The notes below the pieces were generated by a model. The model was given only the letters and a program-made list of their open reading frames with translations. It had not been told where the DNA came from and did no database searches. Below are positions 38,101-44,810 of a stretch of DNA of 64,000 nt, in pieces (within the stretch, counting starts at the first letter, position 1; every line of letters begins with the position of its first letter). The stretch is taken from the NCBI RefSeq assembly GCF_002813445.1, contig NZ_PHHD01000001.1:1550001-1614000 (forward strand), in the 5' to 3' direction. Made by a program: the position numbers and the translations under genes. Source of the stretch: Pseudomonas tolaasii NCPPB 2192. GTDB taxonomy: Bacteria > Pseudomonadota > Gammaproteobacteria > Pseudomonadales > Pseudomonadaceae.

Positions 38101-38521
38101 GCAGATCCTGTTCGGGCCAGGTATTGGCGATCACAGTTGTTTTGAAAAAACTCGGCTCTCTTGAGAAACCACTGATCAGCACCGCGACCCATTCCGCCAG
38201 CTCCCTTGTTGCCCGCCGGCACAGACGCTGGCCGTTACCGCTGGGCTCTTCGGCGACGTCGTGCACGGCCAGCAAGCGCTGGTCCTGGCCATAGCAACGC
38301 AACTGCAGGCCTGGCAACCCGTGTTCAGGCATCGGGCCAACGCCCAGACGCAGGCTCAACCTTTGGCTGGGTTCGTGTAGGGCGGATGGTGTGCAGCTGC
38401 CGTCCTCGATCAGCACGTCGCATGCCTCTTCGGCGTTCAGATGCCCGTAGGGTCCCAGCGCCTCTTTGATCGCCTCCAGCGCCCGGCTGGTGCCACTCCA
38501 TCCGATGGCCAGCCGTCTCAT
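35156..38521 (-). CDS. mgoA: NRPS of A-T-reductase type, MgoA/PvfC-like
   Basis: Single-module synthetase of 1121 residues. An unassigned N-terminal segment (1-165) is followed by an adenylation domain (about 170-640) with LFTSGTTGQPKG (311-322), NLYGPTE (444-450), YRSGDLAMW and the K of NGKIDR. A thiolation domain has GGHS (Ser693 for phosphopantetheine), and a reductase domain begins TGANSFVG (769-776) with a later YNLSK. No condensation domain is present. The start overlaps the N-oxygenase gene by 4 bases. This architecture with the neighbours fits MgoA/PvfC, which activate an aliphatic amino acid and release it reductively. The amino acid here is not proven. Confidence 0.9.
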   Translation of the reverse strand: MRRLAIGWSGTSRALEAIKEALGPYGHLNAEEACDVLIEDGSCTPSALHEPSQRLSLRLGVGPMPEHGLPGLQLRCYGQDQRLLAVHDVAEEPSGNGQRLCRRATRELAEWVAVLISGFSREPSFFKTTVIANTWPEQDLRGLDALAYRHHFNHTAQPTLLQTARVPMIEQLQASLQRFAQRPALNIAGSVLTYRQLQARALSIQQSLSPLLAGIDAPVVGVCLEKSVDLYASILAVLGFGAVYLPLAPDHPPKRQHAMLESAGARVLLGNGYHPLRDQFIHLDVANVETTPLTLPLMQKRPRLDAPCMVLFTSGTTGQPKGVLLSQGNLAHFTAWAGDCLTLDEQSRVLQFSPLSFDSSLIDIFPSLIAGAELVIPSEAQRRDPQQLVELMRQQRVSHGFLPPALLSILPLDQPLGLSHLLTGGDACEPHVIEQLADQCRLHNLYGPTEATVLVTHRRFLRGDSNRNVGRPIANSQVLILDDDLQPVDEQVMGNLYIVGPGVSLGYVNAPRQNENPFITLTLPDGQLLPAYRSGDLAMWTNEGIELGGRRDDQVKIRGFRVEPGEIEQCLRNSRLFRQVAVVIDRDHRIYSVVAQPEPGATLANLQQHAREWLPAYMHPQVWRELPAMPCTHNGKIDRQALVAPPAPSATTARLDTLTPMQAHLCGLWGELLGVPDAGLGLDDSFFSLGGHSILLSSLLLRLRERFGRSVSLSRFFEAPTIRTLAVLMENGALPDTPSGQMEKDASQPLNIDILPAGQAGDPRKVIVTGANSFVGVHIVEALLAAGAQRVTCLVREQPGQSAMARFTKALREFRLEHLDLSRVQVYAADISQPRLGLTGEVYDHIARSHGVLVHSAARVNHVLDYASLARENVESALECVRLCETHCKKVLNFISTLSACSHRDAQGKILEAPAVATPPLYIRNGYNLSKWVAERLLGRATTQGAWVNIHRPGNIALNSHSGVCQPHNNRLMLMLKGSLQLGLLPRLSVSFDLMPVDFFARFIAFHSSHFAAGRNVFNLHNPQPLSWDDYLDAFHQAGHRFERVSIAQWQQALRAVGPDNALFGVLGFYLDELAEDFSDTSMICHENARQGVAAMGEQYPQKSPALLRKGCDHLKAIDFL

Positions 38522-39465
38522 GCCGACCTCCGGGGTTCGGGTAAATAGTCGTCCAAAGCCTGTACAACGCTCGGTGTTTGCAACAGGCCGCTTTGTTGCA
38601 GGAAGCCTGTGATGTTACCGAGCAGTGGATGTTGGCAAGTGATGGGAAAGGCCAGCGCCGCAACTTCAGCCTGCAGCGCCTGGCGAACACACGTGCTGAC
38701 GCCCAGGTGGTCGATCAAGTGAAGATCAAAGCCTTGTTGCAGTTCGTTGGTCAGGTAATGTCGCAAAAAAACCGGCAGGACTTCAGCGATGCAATCGCGG
38801 TCGGCCGGGGTCGCCGTCTGCCAGTAAATGCGCACCAGCTGTGTCCAGAATTGCGCATGGCGCCCTTCATCGAAGAGGTGATCGGCCATCAGGCCGCGGA
38901 CAGATGCCTTGACGCTGTCATCCCTGGAAAACGCGGCCACATCATGGGTGACGGTGTTCTCGGCGATGGCCACGGCGATCAGCTCTACGGCCTCGTGCAA
39001 ATGTGCCGGGGCCCGTGCCAGGGCGGCCGGCAGCGCGCGGCTGAGTTCGATTTGGTGGGGCAAGTCGAGTGGCTTTATCCCGGTCAATGCCACCGTTTGT
39101 TGCAGGAAATCCAGGGCGACCAGCGCGTGATAGTCCTCATCCACCACGACGGTCATCGCGTCATAGCGGCAGGCGGGGGGAAACGGCAGCGAGAAACGGT
39201 TTTTGGCAATGCTGCGGGCGGTCTTGTCGACGATCTCGGTTTCGAAGATGACCACGTCGTGCAGAAATTTGTAGAAGCTTTGCGTCAGTACAAAGTCGCG
39301 CTGCTTCGGGCAATGTTCTAGAAAGCTGGCACTCAGCACCAAGGGTTGGCGGCACACTGGAAAGATCAATTTGTCGTCTTCTTCCAGCTCGCGCCGCGGA
39401 CGTGTGCGAATGGTGGCGCGGCGCTCCCAATCGTCGGCGAAGGCGTGGTAGTCGGCGGCATTCAT
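38518..39465 (-). CDS. mgoC: AurF-like diiron N-oxygenase, MgoC/PvfB-like
   Basis: Diiron oxygenase of 315 residues that should oxidise an amino nitrogen, the step leading to the N-O or N-N bond of the signal. Metal-binding motifs are visible: IFETE (Glu75), DEDYH (Glu110 and His113), IAENTVTHD (Glu169) and DEGRH (Glu200 and His203). It is coupled by ATGA overlaps on both sides, to the DUF3050-like gene before it and the NRPS gene after it. In Pseudomonas the related PvfB/MgoC belong to mgo/pvf. The substrate in this strain is inferred. Confidence 0.9.
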   Translation of the reverse strand: MNAADYHAFADDWERRATIRTRPRRELEEDDKLIFPVCRQPLVLSASFLEHCPKQRDFVLTQSFYKFLHDVVIFETEIVDKTARSIAKNRFSLPFPPACRYDAMTVVVDEDYHALVALDFLQQTVALTGIKPLDLPHQIELSRALPAALARAPAHLHEAVELIAVAIAENTVTHDVAAFSRDDSVKASVRGLMADHLFDEGRHAQFWTQLVRIYWQTATPADRDCIAEVLPVFLRHYLTNELQQGFDLHLIDHLGVSTCVRQALQAEVAALAFPITCQHPLLGNITGFLQQSGLLQTPSVVQALDDYLPEPRRSA

Positions 39466-40220
39466 GGTTGCGCCCTCTGCAGCGCGGCGCGCACGTCATC
39501 CCAGAACGTGATACGGCCGAGGACGACGGCGAGGGCGGTTTCGTCGGCCTCGGCCTGCCGGGTGGGGTCTGCGTCAATCAGGCGCCCCAATATTTGTTCG
39601 GCGCCTGGCCCATGATCCCCGCCGTCCAGCTCAATGTGGCGGGTAAGGTAATGGCACAGGGTCGGTGCTTCACCCGTGAGGCCGGCAGTACCGTGCAAAA
39701 TGCGTTCGAACATGGGGGCAATGACGCTTTCGCGGCCGTGCACAAACGCGGCCGCCACGCGGTGAGTGGGCGCGTTGAGGGCGACCTGCAGGGTGCTGTC
39801 GACAAAGCGCGCAACGCCCGGCGGTACCTCGACGCTGCGCAGCGCTTCGACGGGCGGGACGCCTTGGCGCTGCAATTGAATGAAATGCTTGATGACGCTC
39901 GTATCGGCGCCCACTTCGGCCATGGCTTCCAGATACAGCTCGAAGTGGCTGCCGTAGCCTCTGGTCAGGTGTTCATCCGATTCTTCACACAACACGATTT
40001 CGTTGATGAGGCGTGCGGCATGCGCGTCGGCGGGAGGAAGCCAAGGCAGTTGCGTGCAGGTCAGATCCTGTTGCAGGCGTTTGGTCAGGGTCATGAAGTC
40101 CCACACGGCAAATACGTGGTGCTCCATAAAAAGTTGTAACTTGTTGATGGAAGTTATTTCTGAAAATAACGGATGACTGCACAATTTCAGTTTTTGTTGT
40201 TCAAGTAAAGGTTGATGCAT
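39462..40220 (-). CDS. mgoB: DUF3050 / haem-oxygenase-like protein, MgoB/PvfA-like
   Basis: First gene of the operon, 252 residues, all helical and without a signal peptide. Conserved pieces are LFMEHHVFAVWDFM, NEIVLCEESDEH and HIELDGGDHGPGAE, whose His and Glu residues suggest a haem-oxygenase-like diiron fold. It ends in a 4-base overlap with the N-oxygenase gene. The DUF3050 name and position match mgoB and pvfA. The ribosome site is weak (AGG at nine bases). The precise reaction of this family in signal synthesis is not established to my knowledge. Confidence 0.87.
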   Translation of the reverse strand: MHQPLLEQQKLKLCSHPLFSEITSINKLQLFMEHHVFAVWDFMTLTKRLQQDLTCTQLPWLPPADAHAARLINEIVLCEESDEHLTRGYGSHFELYLEAMAEVGADTSVIKHFIQLQRQGVPPVEALRSVEVPPGVARFVDSTLQVALNAPTHRVAAAFVHGRESVIAPMFERILHGTAGLTGEAPTLCHYLTRHIELDGGDHGPGAEQILGRLIDADPTRQAEADETALAVVLGRITFWDDVRAALQRAQP

Positions 40221-40585
40221 GGTTGATGCCTATAAGTTGTCGCGACTGCTCAAAACACAGTAAGGAAGTTTTGTAGTTGTAAGTGAGGGATGGCGTCCGC
40301 CCAAGGCAAGCACGCGGCGTGATCGCTTAAGGTTTGCGTTGCCGGGTGAAGTATCGATTTTATGGGCGGCAGATAATAATCTGATTAAACGTTTTGGAGG
40401 GCTGATGAATGTATTAGATATTTTTACGCACGGTTTTTATTGTGTGTGAATCATCGGTATTAAAGTGGGATGTTTCTTTTATATAGGCAGGCCGGGTTAA
40501 ACCGAGTCACTTTAAACGAAGCCATTAACGTGGGGCCCTGTCCGTCAGGAAAGAGGCCCGCACCGCAGGAGGGTTGAGCGATGGC
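40221..40585. other. AT-rich promoter region of the mgo-like operon
   Basis: No gene is supported in this gap of 365 bases. It is clearly richer in A and T than the coding DNA on either side, especially 40370-40500, and should carry the operon's promoter (leading leftwards). No Rsm-type ANGGA hairpin or lux-type box was recognised. The GntR gene ends at its right edge. Confidence 0.6.
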
Positions 40586-41296
40586 TTAGTGCGCTGCTTT
40601 TTTGCCAGTGGTTTCCAGCCCGTTCAGATAAGTGGTGATCACTTCCATCCCGCGCATCAAGTGATTGCGCAGCGTCAGAATGCTTTCGTCGACCTTTTTC
40701 TGCGCCACCAGGTTGAGCAGTTCGCGGTGATCTTCCTGGGATGTCTCGCCAAGCCCCATCGCCTCAAGGTTGAAGCGCAGAAAGCGTTCTTCCTCATTCA
40801 AGCCATGCTCGACCAGCTTGAGCAGCCGCTGGTTGGGCGCCTTGCCGTACAGGGCCATGTGAAACAGACGGTTGAGACGGCCAATTTCGGCGTAGTCGCG
40901 CTCGTTTTCCAGGGCAGTGATAAGGGCGTCTGCCTCGGCAATGTCGGCCTCGGTCAGAAACGGGATCGACAGCCGCAATGCTTCGGATTCCAGCAACATG
41001 CGCAGGCCGTAGGTCTCAGCGGAGTTGTCTTCGATCAGCGGCGCAACCACGGCGCCCTTGTGGGTTACTACTTGCAGCAAGGATTGCGCTTCCAGCTGAC
41101 GCAACGCTTCGCGCACCGGCATGCGGCTGACGCCAAACAGGCTGGCAAGTTCTTGCTGGCGCATCGCAGTGCCACAGGGCAAGCGGCCATCAAGAATGGC
41201 GTTACGCAACGTTTCTTCAATCACGGCGCGCGCAAGATGGGCGGGAATAGGCCCGCTGATTTTAATGCTGCTTAATGGGTTCGGCTTCTGCGTCAC
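40586..41296 (-). CDS. GntR-family regulator with FCD domain
   Basis: Transcription factor of 236 residues. The N-terminal winged helix-turn-helix (about 20-85: QQELASLFGVSRMPVREALRQLEAQSLL) is followed by a helical FCD effector domain (about 95-225). This has E/R/H-rich helices (RLNRLFHMALYG, EDHRELLNLVAQK), in which Asn/His residues usually bind a metal and a carboxylate. The start is GTG 41296 after AGGAGG. It points towards the mgo-like operon but a 365-base gap separates them. The perfect palindrome TTGGATCCAA lies 40 bases before its start and may be its own operator. Confidence 0.9.
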   Translation of the reverse strand: MTQKPNPLSSIKISGPIPAHLARAVIEETLRNAILDGRLPCGTAMRQQELASLFGVSRMPVREALRQLEAQSLLQVVTHKGAVVAPLIEDNSAETYGLRMLLESEALRLSIPFLTEADIAEADALITALENERDYAEIGRLNRLFHMALYGKAPNQRLLKLVEHGLNEEERFLRFNLEAMGLGETSQEDHRELLNLVAQKKVDESILTLRNHLMRGMEVITTYLNGLETTGKKAAH

Positions 41297-41335
41297 GGTT
41301 ACGCTATCCTCCTGTCTTGGGTGGAGTGTGTTTTA

Positions 41336-41345
41336 TTGGATCCAA
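41336..41345. promoter_or_regulatory. Candidate GntR operator TTGGATCCAA
   Basis: Perfect ten-base palindrome upstream of the GntR-type gene, flanked by TTTTA and TGCAC. FCD-type GntR regulators often bind TTGNNNNCAA-like sites near their own promoter. Confidence 0.5.
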
Positions 41346-41547
41346 TGCACACTAGAGACGGTCCACACGCTTGTCAAACAACCAAAGTTTCCGTTTGTAA
41401 GGGCTTACAGGACGCACTTTATACGTCTCACAAGGGGCCGTTATAAACTTCCCCCCATTTATGAATGATTGCACTGTGCCATTGTTTTTTGTTGGACGAC
41501 GCTGCACCATCCTTTGAATTTCCGTCTCCCTTCACGGACTGAACGCC

Positions 41548-42240
41548 TTGGCGGCAAGTTTTATTCCCTCTCGATGCTTAAGCTGGTTATTTTCAGCGCT
41601 TCTGTTGGCCGGCCTGATGCCTGGCGGGCTGCATGCCGATTGGGATTTTTCACAGATCAGCCGCAAGGCCACCGCCTTGTACGGGCCGCTTGGGGAAGGC
41701 CTACGGCGCATCGACGATTGGCAGCGCCTGCTGTCGACCCAAAAGCAGGTCAGCGAGCCGGAACAGCTCAAGGTCGTGAACCTGTTTTTCAACAAGCAAA
41801 TGACCTACGTCGAAGACATCGACCTCTGGCATGTGGTCGACTATTGGGAGACGCCCATCGAAGCACTCTGGAAAGGTGCCGGCGACTGTGAAGACTACGC
41901 CATCGCAAAGTATTTCAGCTTGCGTCACCTGGGCGTCTCCAGCGACAAATTGCGCATTACCTACGTCAAGGCCTTGCGTCAGAATCGCGCTCATATGGTC
42001 CTGACGTATTATTCGACCCCTGACGCGGTTCCGTTGGTGCTCGACAGCCTGATGGATGAAATTCTGCCCGCCACTCGGCGTACCGACCTGATTCCGGTGT
42101 ACTCATTCAACGCCGAAGGGTTGTACTTGCCAGGCGCCACGGGCAACAAGAAAGTCGGCGACACCAAACGCTTGTCGCGCTGGCAGGATGTGTTGAGAAA
42201 AATGCGTGCGGAAGGCTTCCCGGCCGAGCCTGCCAACTAG
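41548..42240 (+). CDS. lapG: LapG periplasmic cysteine protease
   Basis: Periplasmic transglutaminase-like cysteine protease of 230 residues that cuts the N-terminus of LapA and so releases the adhesin from the cell. The signal peptide (about 1-30) is followed by the BTLCP fold. Catalytic residues are visible as Cys114 (GAGDCEDYAIAKY), His149 (RAHMV) and Asp166 (VLDSLMDEI). Start assignment: TTG 41548 is the best in-frame candidate, and a CTG at 41539 is possible. lapD follows 13 bases later. In Pseudomonas fluorescens LapG is held by the periplasmic part of LapD when c-di-GMP is high. Confidence 0.95.
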   Translation: MAASFIPSRCLSWLFSALLLAGLMPGGLHADWDFSQISRKATALYGPLGEGLRRIDDWQRLLSTQKQVSEPEQLKVVNLFFNKQMTYVEDIDLWHVVDYWETPIEALWKGAGDCEDYAIAKYFSLRHLGVSSDKLRITYVKALRQNRAHMVLTYYSTPDAVPLVLDSLMDEILPATRRTDLIPVYSFNAEGLYLPGATGNKKVGDTKRLSRWQDVLRKMRAEGFPAEPAN

Positions 42241-42253
42241 GAGTAATTGATCG

Positions 42254-44183
42254 GTGTCTTTGTTCAAACAACTATTGATCGCAATCTGTCTGTTCCTGGT
42301 CGTGGCCTTCAGCGGCAGCTTCATGGTCAGCCTTGAAAGCTCGCGCACGCAGTACGTCAATCAACTGCGCTCCCATGCCCAGGACGCGGCCACCGCGCTG
42401 GCGCTGTCGCTGACGCCGAATATCGACGACCCGGCCATGGTGGAGCTGTTGGTCAGCTCGATCTTCGACAGTGGCTACTACGCGAGCATCCGCGTGGTGG
42501 ACCTGGCAACCGACAAAACCATCGTCGAGCGCAACGGTATTCCCGACAACAACGGCGTGCCCGACTGGTTCGTCAAACTGATCGGCCTGGAGCCGGCCGG
42601 TGGCGATGCTCTGGTCAACCGCGGCTGGGAGCAGGCGGCGCGCGTGGAGGTGGTCAGCCATCCAATGTTCGCCTTGGCCAAACTCTGGCAAAGCGCGTTG
42701 GGCAGCCTTGGCTGGCTGCTGCTGTGCGGCGCGGTGAGCGCGGTGCTGGGCGCGCTGTTGCTGCGTCGGCAATTGAAGCCGCTGGACTACATGGTCAAAC
42801 AGTCCCACGCCATTGCCCGCCGCGAATTCCTCAGTCTGCCGGATCTGCCGCGCACGCCGGAGCTGCGCCGCGTGGTGCAGGCGATGAACCAGATGGTGGA
42901 AAAACTCAAGGCACTGTTCCAGGAACAGGCCGAGCGCAGTGAGAAATTGCGCACCGAGTCCTATCAGGACAACCTCACCGGCCTGGCCAACCGCCGTTAC
43001 TTCGAAATGCAGCTCAACGCCCGCGTCAGCAACCCCGAGGAAACCAACTCCGGTTATTTGCTGGTGCTACGCGTGAAGGACCTGGCCGGTCTCAATCAGC
43101 GCCTGGGCGGGCAGCGCACCGACCAATTGCTGCAAGCGGTCGGCACTCAGTTGCTGCGCCAGTGTGAGCCGTACCCGGAAACCCACAACCTCGTCACCCG
43201 TATTCGTGGCGGTGAATTTGCTGTGCTGGCGCCGGGTCTGGTGCGGGAAGAGGCGTTGCAATTGGCGCAAAACCTGGAAAGCACCCTGCAAAGCCTGCAA
43301 GCCACGGGCGCCAGTGATGTCACGCCGGTCGCTTACATTGGCCTGGCGCCGTTTAACCATGGCGACGCCCCGCAAACCTTGTTGACCCTGGCGGACCAGG
43401 CCCTGGCGCAGGCTGAAGGGCAGGGCGACAGCAGTTGGGTGTGCCTTGACCACAGCGTCGCCGCCAGCGTTGGTGACGATCACCATGCCTGGCATAACCT
43501 GCTCGACCAGGCCCTGACCCAGCAACGCTTCCAGCTGTACTTTCAGCCGGTGGTCGCCAGCCAGGACCCTCAGTCGGTACTGCATTACAAAGTGCTGTCG
43601 CGCTTACAGGATGAAGACGGCCACACCATTCCCGCCGGGCGTTTCCTGCCCTGGCTGGAGCGCTTCGGCTGGTCGGCCCGGCTGGACCGTCTGATCCTGG
43701 AGCAAGTGCTCAAGCAGATGGCCGGCCACACTAAAAGCCTGGCGCTGAACCTCTCGGCGGCGACGCTGCAAGATCCTCAAGCGTTGAACAAAATCATCGA
43801 GCTGCTACGCCAGCACAGCAACCTGGGCCCGCGCCTGACCCTGGAAATCGGTGAGGAGCAATTGCCGGAACAGGCGTTGCTGGAACAACTGACTCAGCGC
43901 CTGCGTGAGCCTGCAGCGTTTCGGCGGGCGCTTCAGCATGATCGGCAACCTGGCCCGCCTGGGCCTGGCGTACTTGAAGATAGACGGCAGTTACATCCGG
44001 GCCATCGACCAGGAAAGCGACAAGCGCCTGTTCATCGAGGCAATCCAGCGCGCGGCGCACAGCATCGACTTGCCGCTGATTGCCGAGCGCGTAGAGACCG
44101 AGGGCGAACTGAAGGTGATTCGCGAGATGGGGATTTTCGGCGTGCAGGGGCAACTGGTGGGCGAGCCGGCGCCCTGGAAATAA
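42254..44183 (+). pseudogene. lapD: lapD, c-di-GMP effector, frameshifted in the EAL domain
   Basis: Membrane c-di-GMP receptor that should hold LapG inactive. Start GTG 42254, ribosome site AGGAG. The frame gives a first membrane segment (4-24), a periplasmic domain, a second segment (about 152-172), HAMP, a degenerate GGDEF (RGGEF) and the start of a degenerate EAL domain (KVL). After residue 552 the frame breaks. In-frame sequence would turn into LREPAAF and run on with unrelated residues to 44266. The family sequence resumes in another frame from 43905 (SLQRFGGRF to GEPAPWK, stop 44181-44183). The gap fits the loss of about 17 bases between two TGAGC repeats. The intact protein would be about 648 residues. 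Confidence 0.9.
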
Positions 44184-44204
44184 TTCACGGACACAGTAAA
44201 AAAT

Positions 44205-44307
44205 GTGGGAGCCGGCTTTTTGTGGGAGCTGGCTTGCCTGCGATAGCATCACCTGAGTGTTACTGATACACCGCGGCGTCTGCATCGCGGGCAAGCCCGC
44301 TCCCACA
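44205..44307. repeat. REP element cluster after lapD
   Basis: One partial GTGGGAGCCGGCTTTT copy is followed by a doublet with arms GTGGGAGCTGGCTTGC (from 44222) and GCAAGCCCGCTCCCAC (ending 44306). The left arm shares the core of the REP doublet at 9709. It may also end lapD transcripts. Confidence 0.8.
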
Positions 44308-44319
44308 GTTAAAGTGAGA

Positions 44320-44658
44320 TCAGATCAGCCCGGTCTCTTCATCATTGATCAAATGGCTCAACCCACCCAGCGCTTCCCGTGCGTGGGTACGGTCCATCAG
44401 CTTGGCCTGGGCCGCCGGCGGCAGGTCCGTCACGCTGATAACGCCTTTGCGGGTCAGCACCTGAATCAAGTCGTCCAGCACCCGGATCATCTCCAGGTCA
44501 CTCTGCTTGAGTTGTGCCAGGCTGGTTTCCACCACTTCGTTGGCGTACCAGGCCTGAATCTCATGGTGATCGGCCGGCAGGGTCTCGGTCGACTCGGCAA
44601 AGGCCGCAGCCTCCACGCGACTCAATGCGCCCTGTGCATCACGTTGCACGTAAAACAT
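44320..44658 (-). CDS. Small conserved protein next to lapA, function unknown
   Basis: Cytoplasmic protein of 112 residues, mostly helical and acidic, with no membrane segment. Its start (MFYVQRDAQGALSRVEAAAF) has a good GAGGGG ribosome site. Related proteins are sometimes labelled tryptophan synthase beta-like, but nothing here looks like that enzyme. It is on the minus strand between lapD and lapA. It may be transcribed after lapA only by read-through, since a terminator separates them. I do not recognise a function. Confidence 0.7.
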   Translation of the reverse strand: MFYVQRDAQGALSRVEAAAFAESTETLPADHHEIQAWYANEVVETSLAQLKQSDLEMIRVLDDLIQVLTRKGVISVTDLPPAAQAKLMDRTHAREALGGLSHLINDEETGLI

Positions 44659-44768
44659 AAGAACCCCTCGAAAATAAGCCACACGCCGTCACCAGCATAG
44701 GTCAACGGTGTGTTTATAGGCGCGAGTATGCGATGCAACCCTGCGCCAGGGCCAGCAACCTGTGGCCC

Positions 44769-44800
44769 AAAAAAATCGGCCGCCCCTGGGGGCGGCCGGT
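44769..44800 (-). terminator. Terminator of lapA
   Basis: GC-rich stem CGGCCGCCCC / GGGGCGGCCG in minus orientation, with T7 beyond it (the As at 44769-44775), ten bases after the lapA stop. Confidence 0.9.
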
Positions 44801-44810
44801 CAATCGCGTC

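Noticed and set aside
43905..44183. A separate 92-residue gene beginning GTG at 43905
   Set aside because: It is the C-terminal end of LapD in the shifted frame, with no ribosome site; better described as part of a broken lapD.
44320..44658. Tryptophan synthase beta chain, as some relatives are labelled
   Set aside because: The protein has 112 residues, no PLP-binding lysine motif and no fold-II pattern; the name is not supported.
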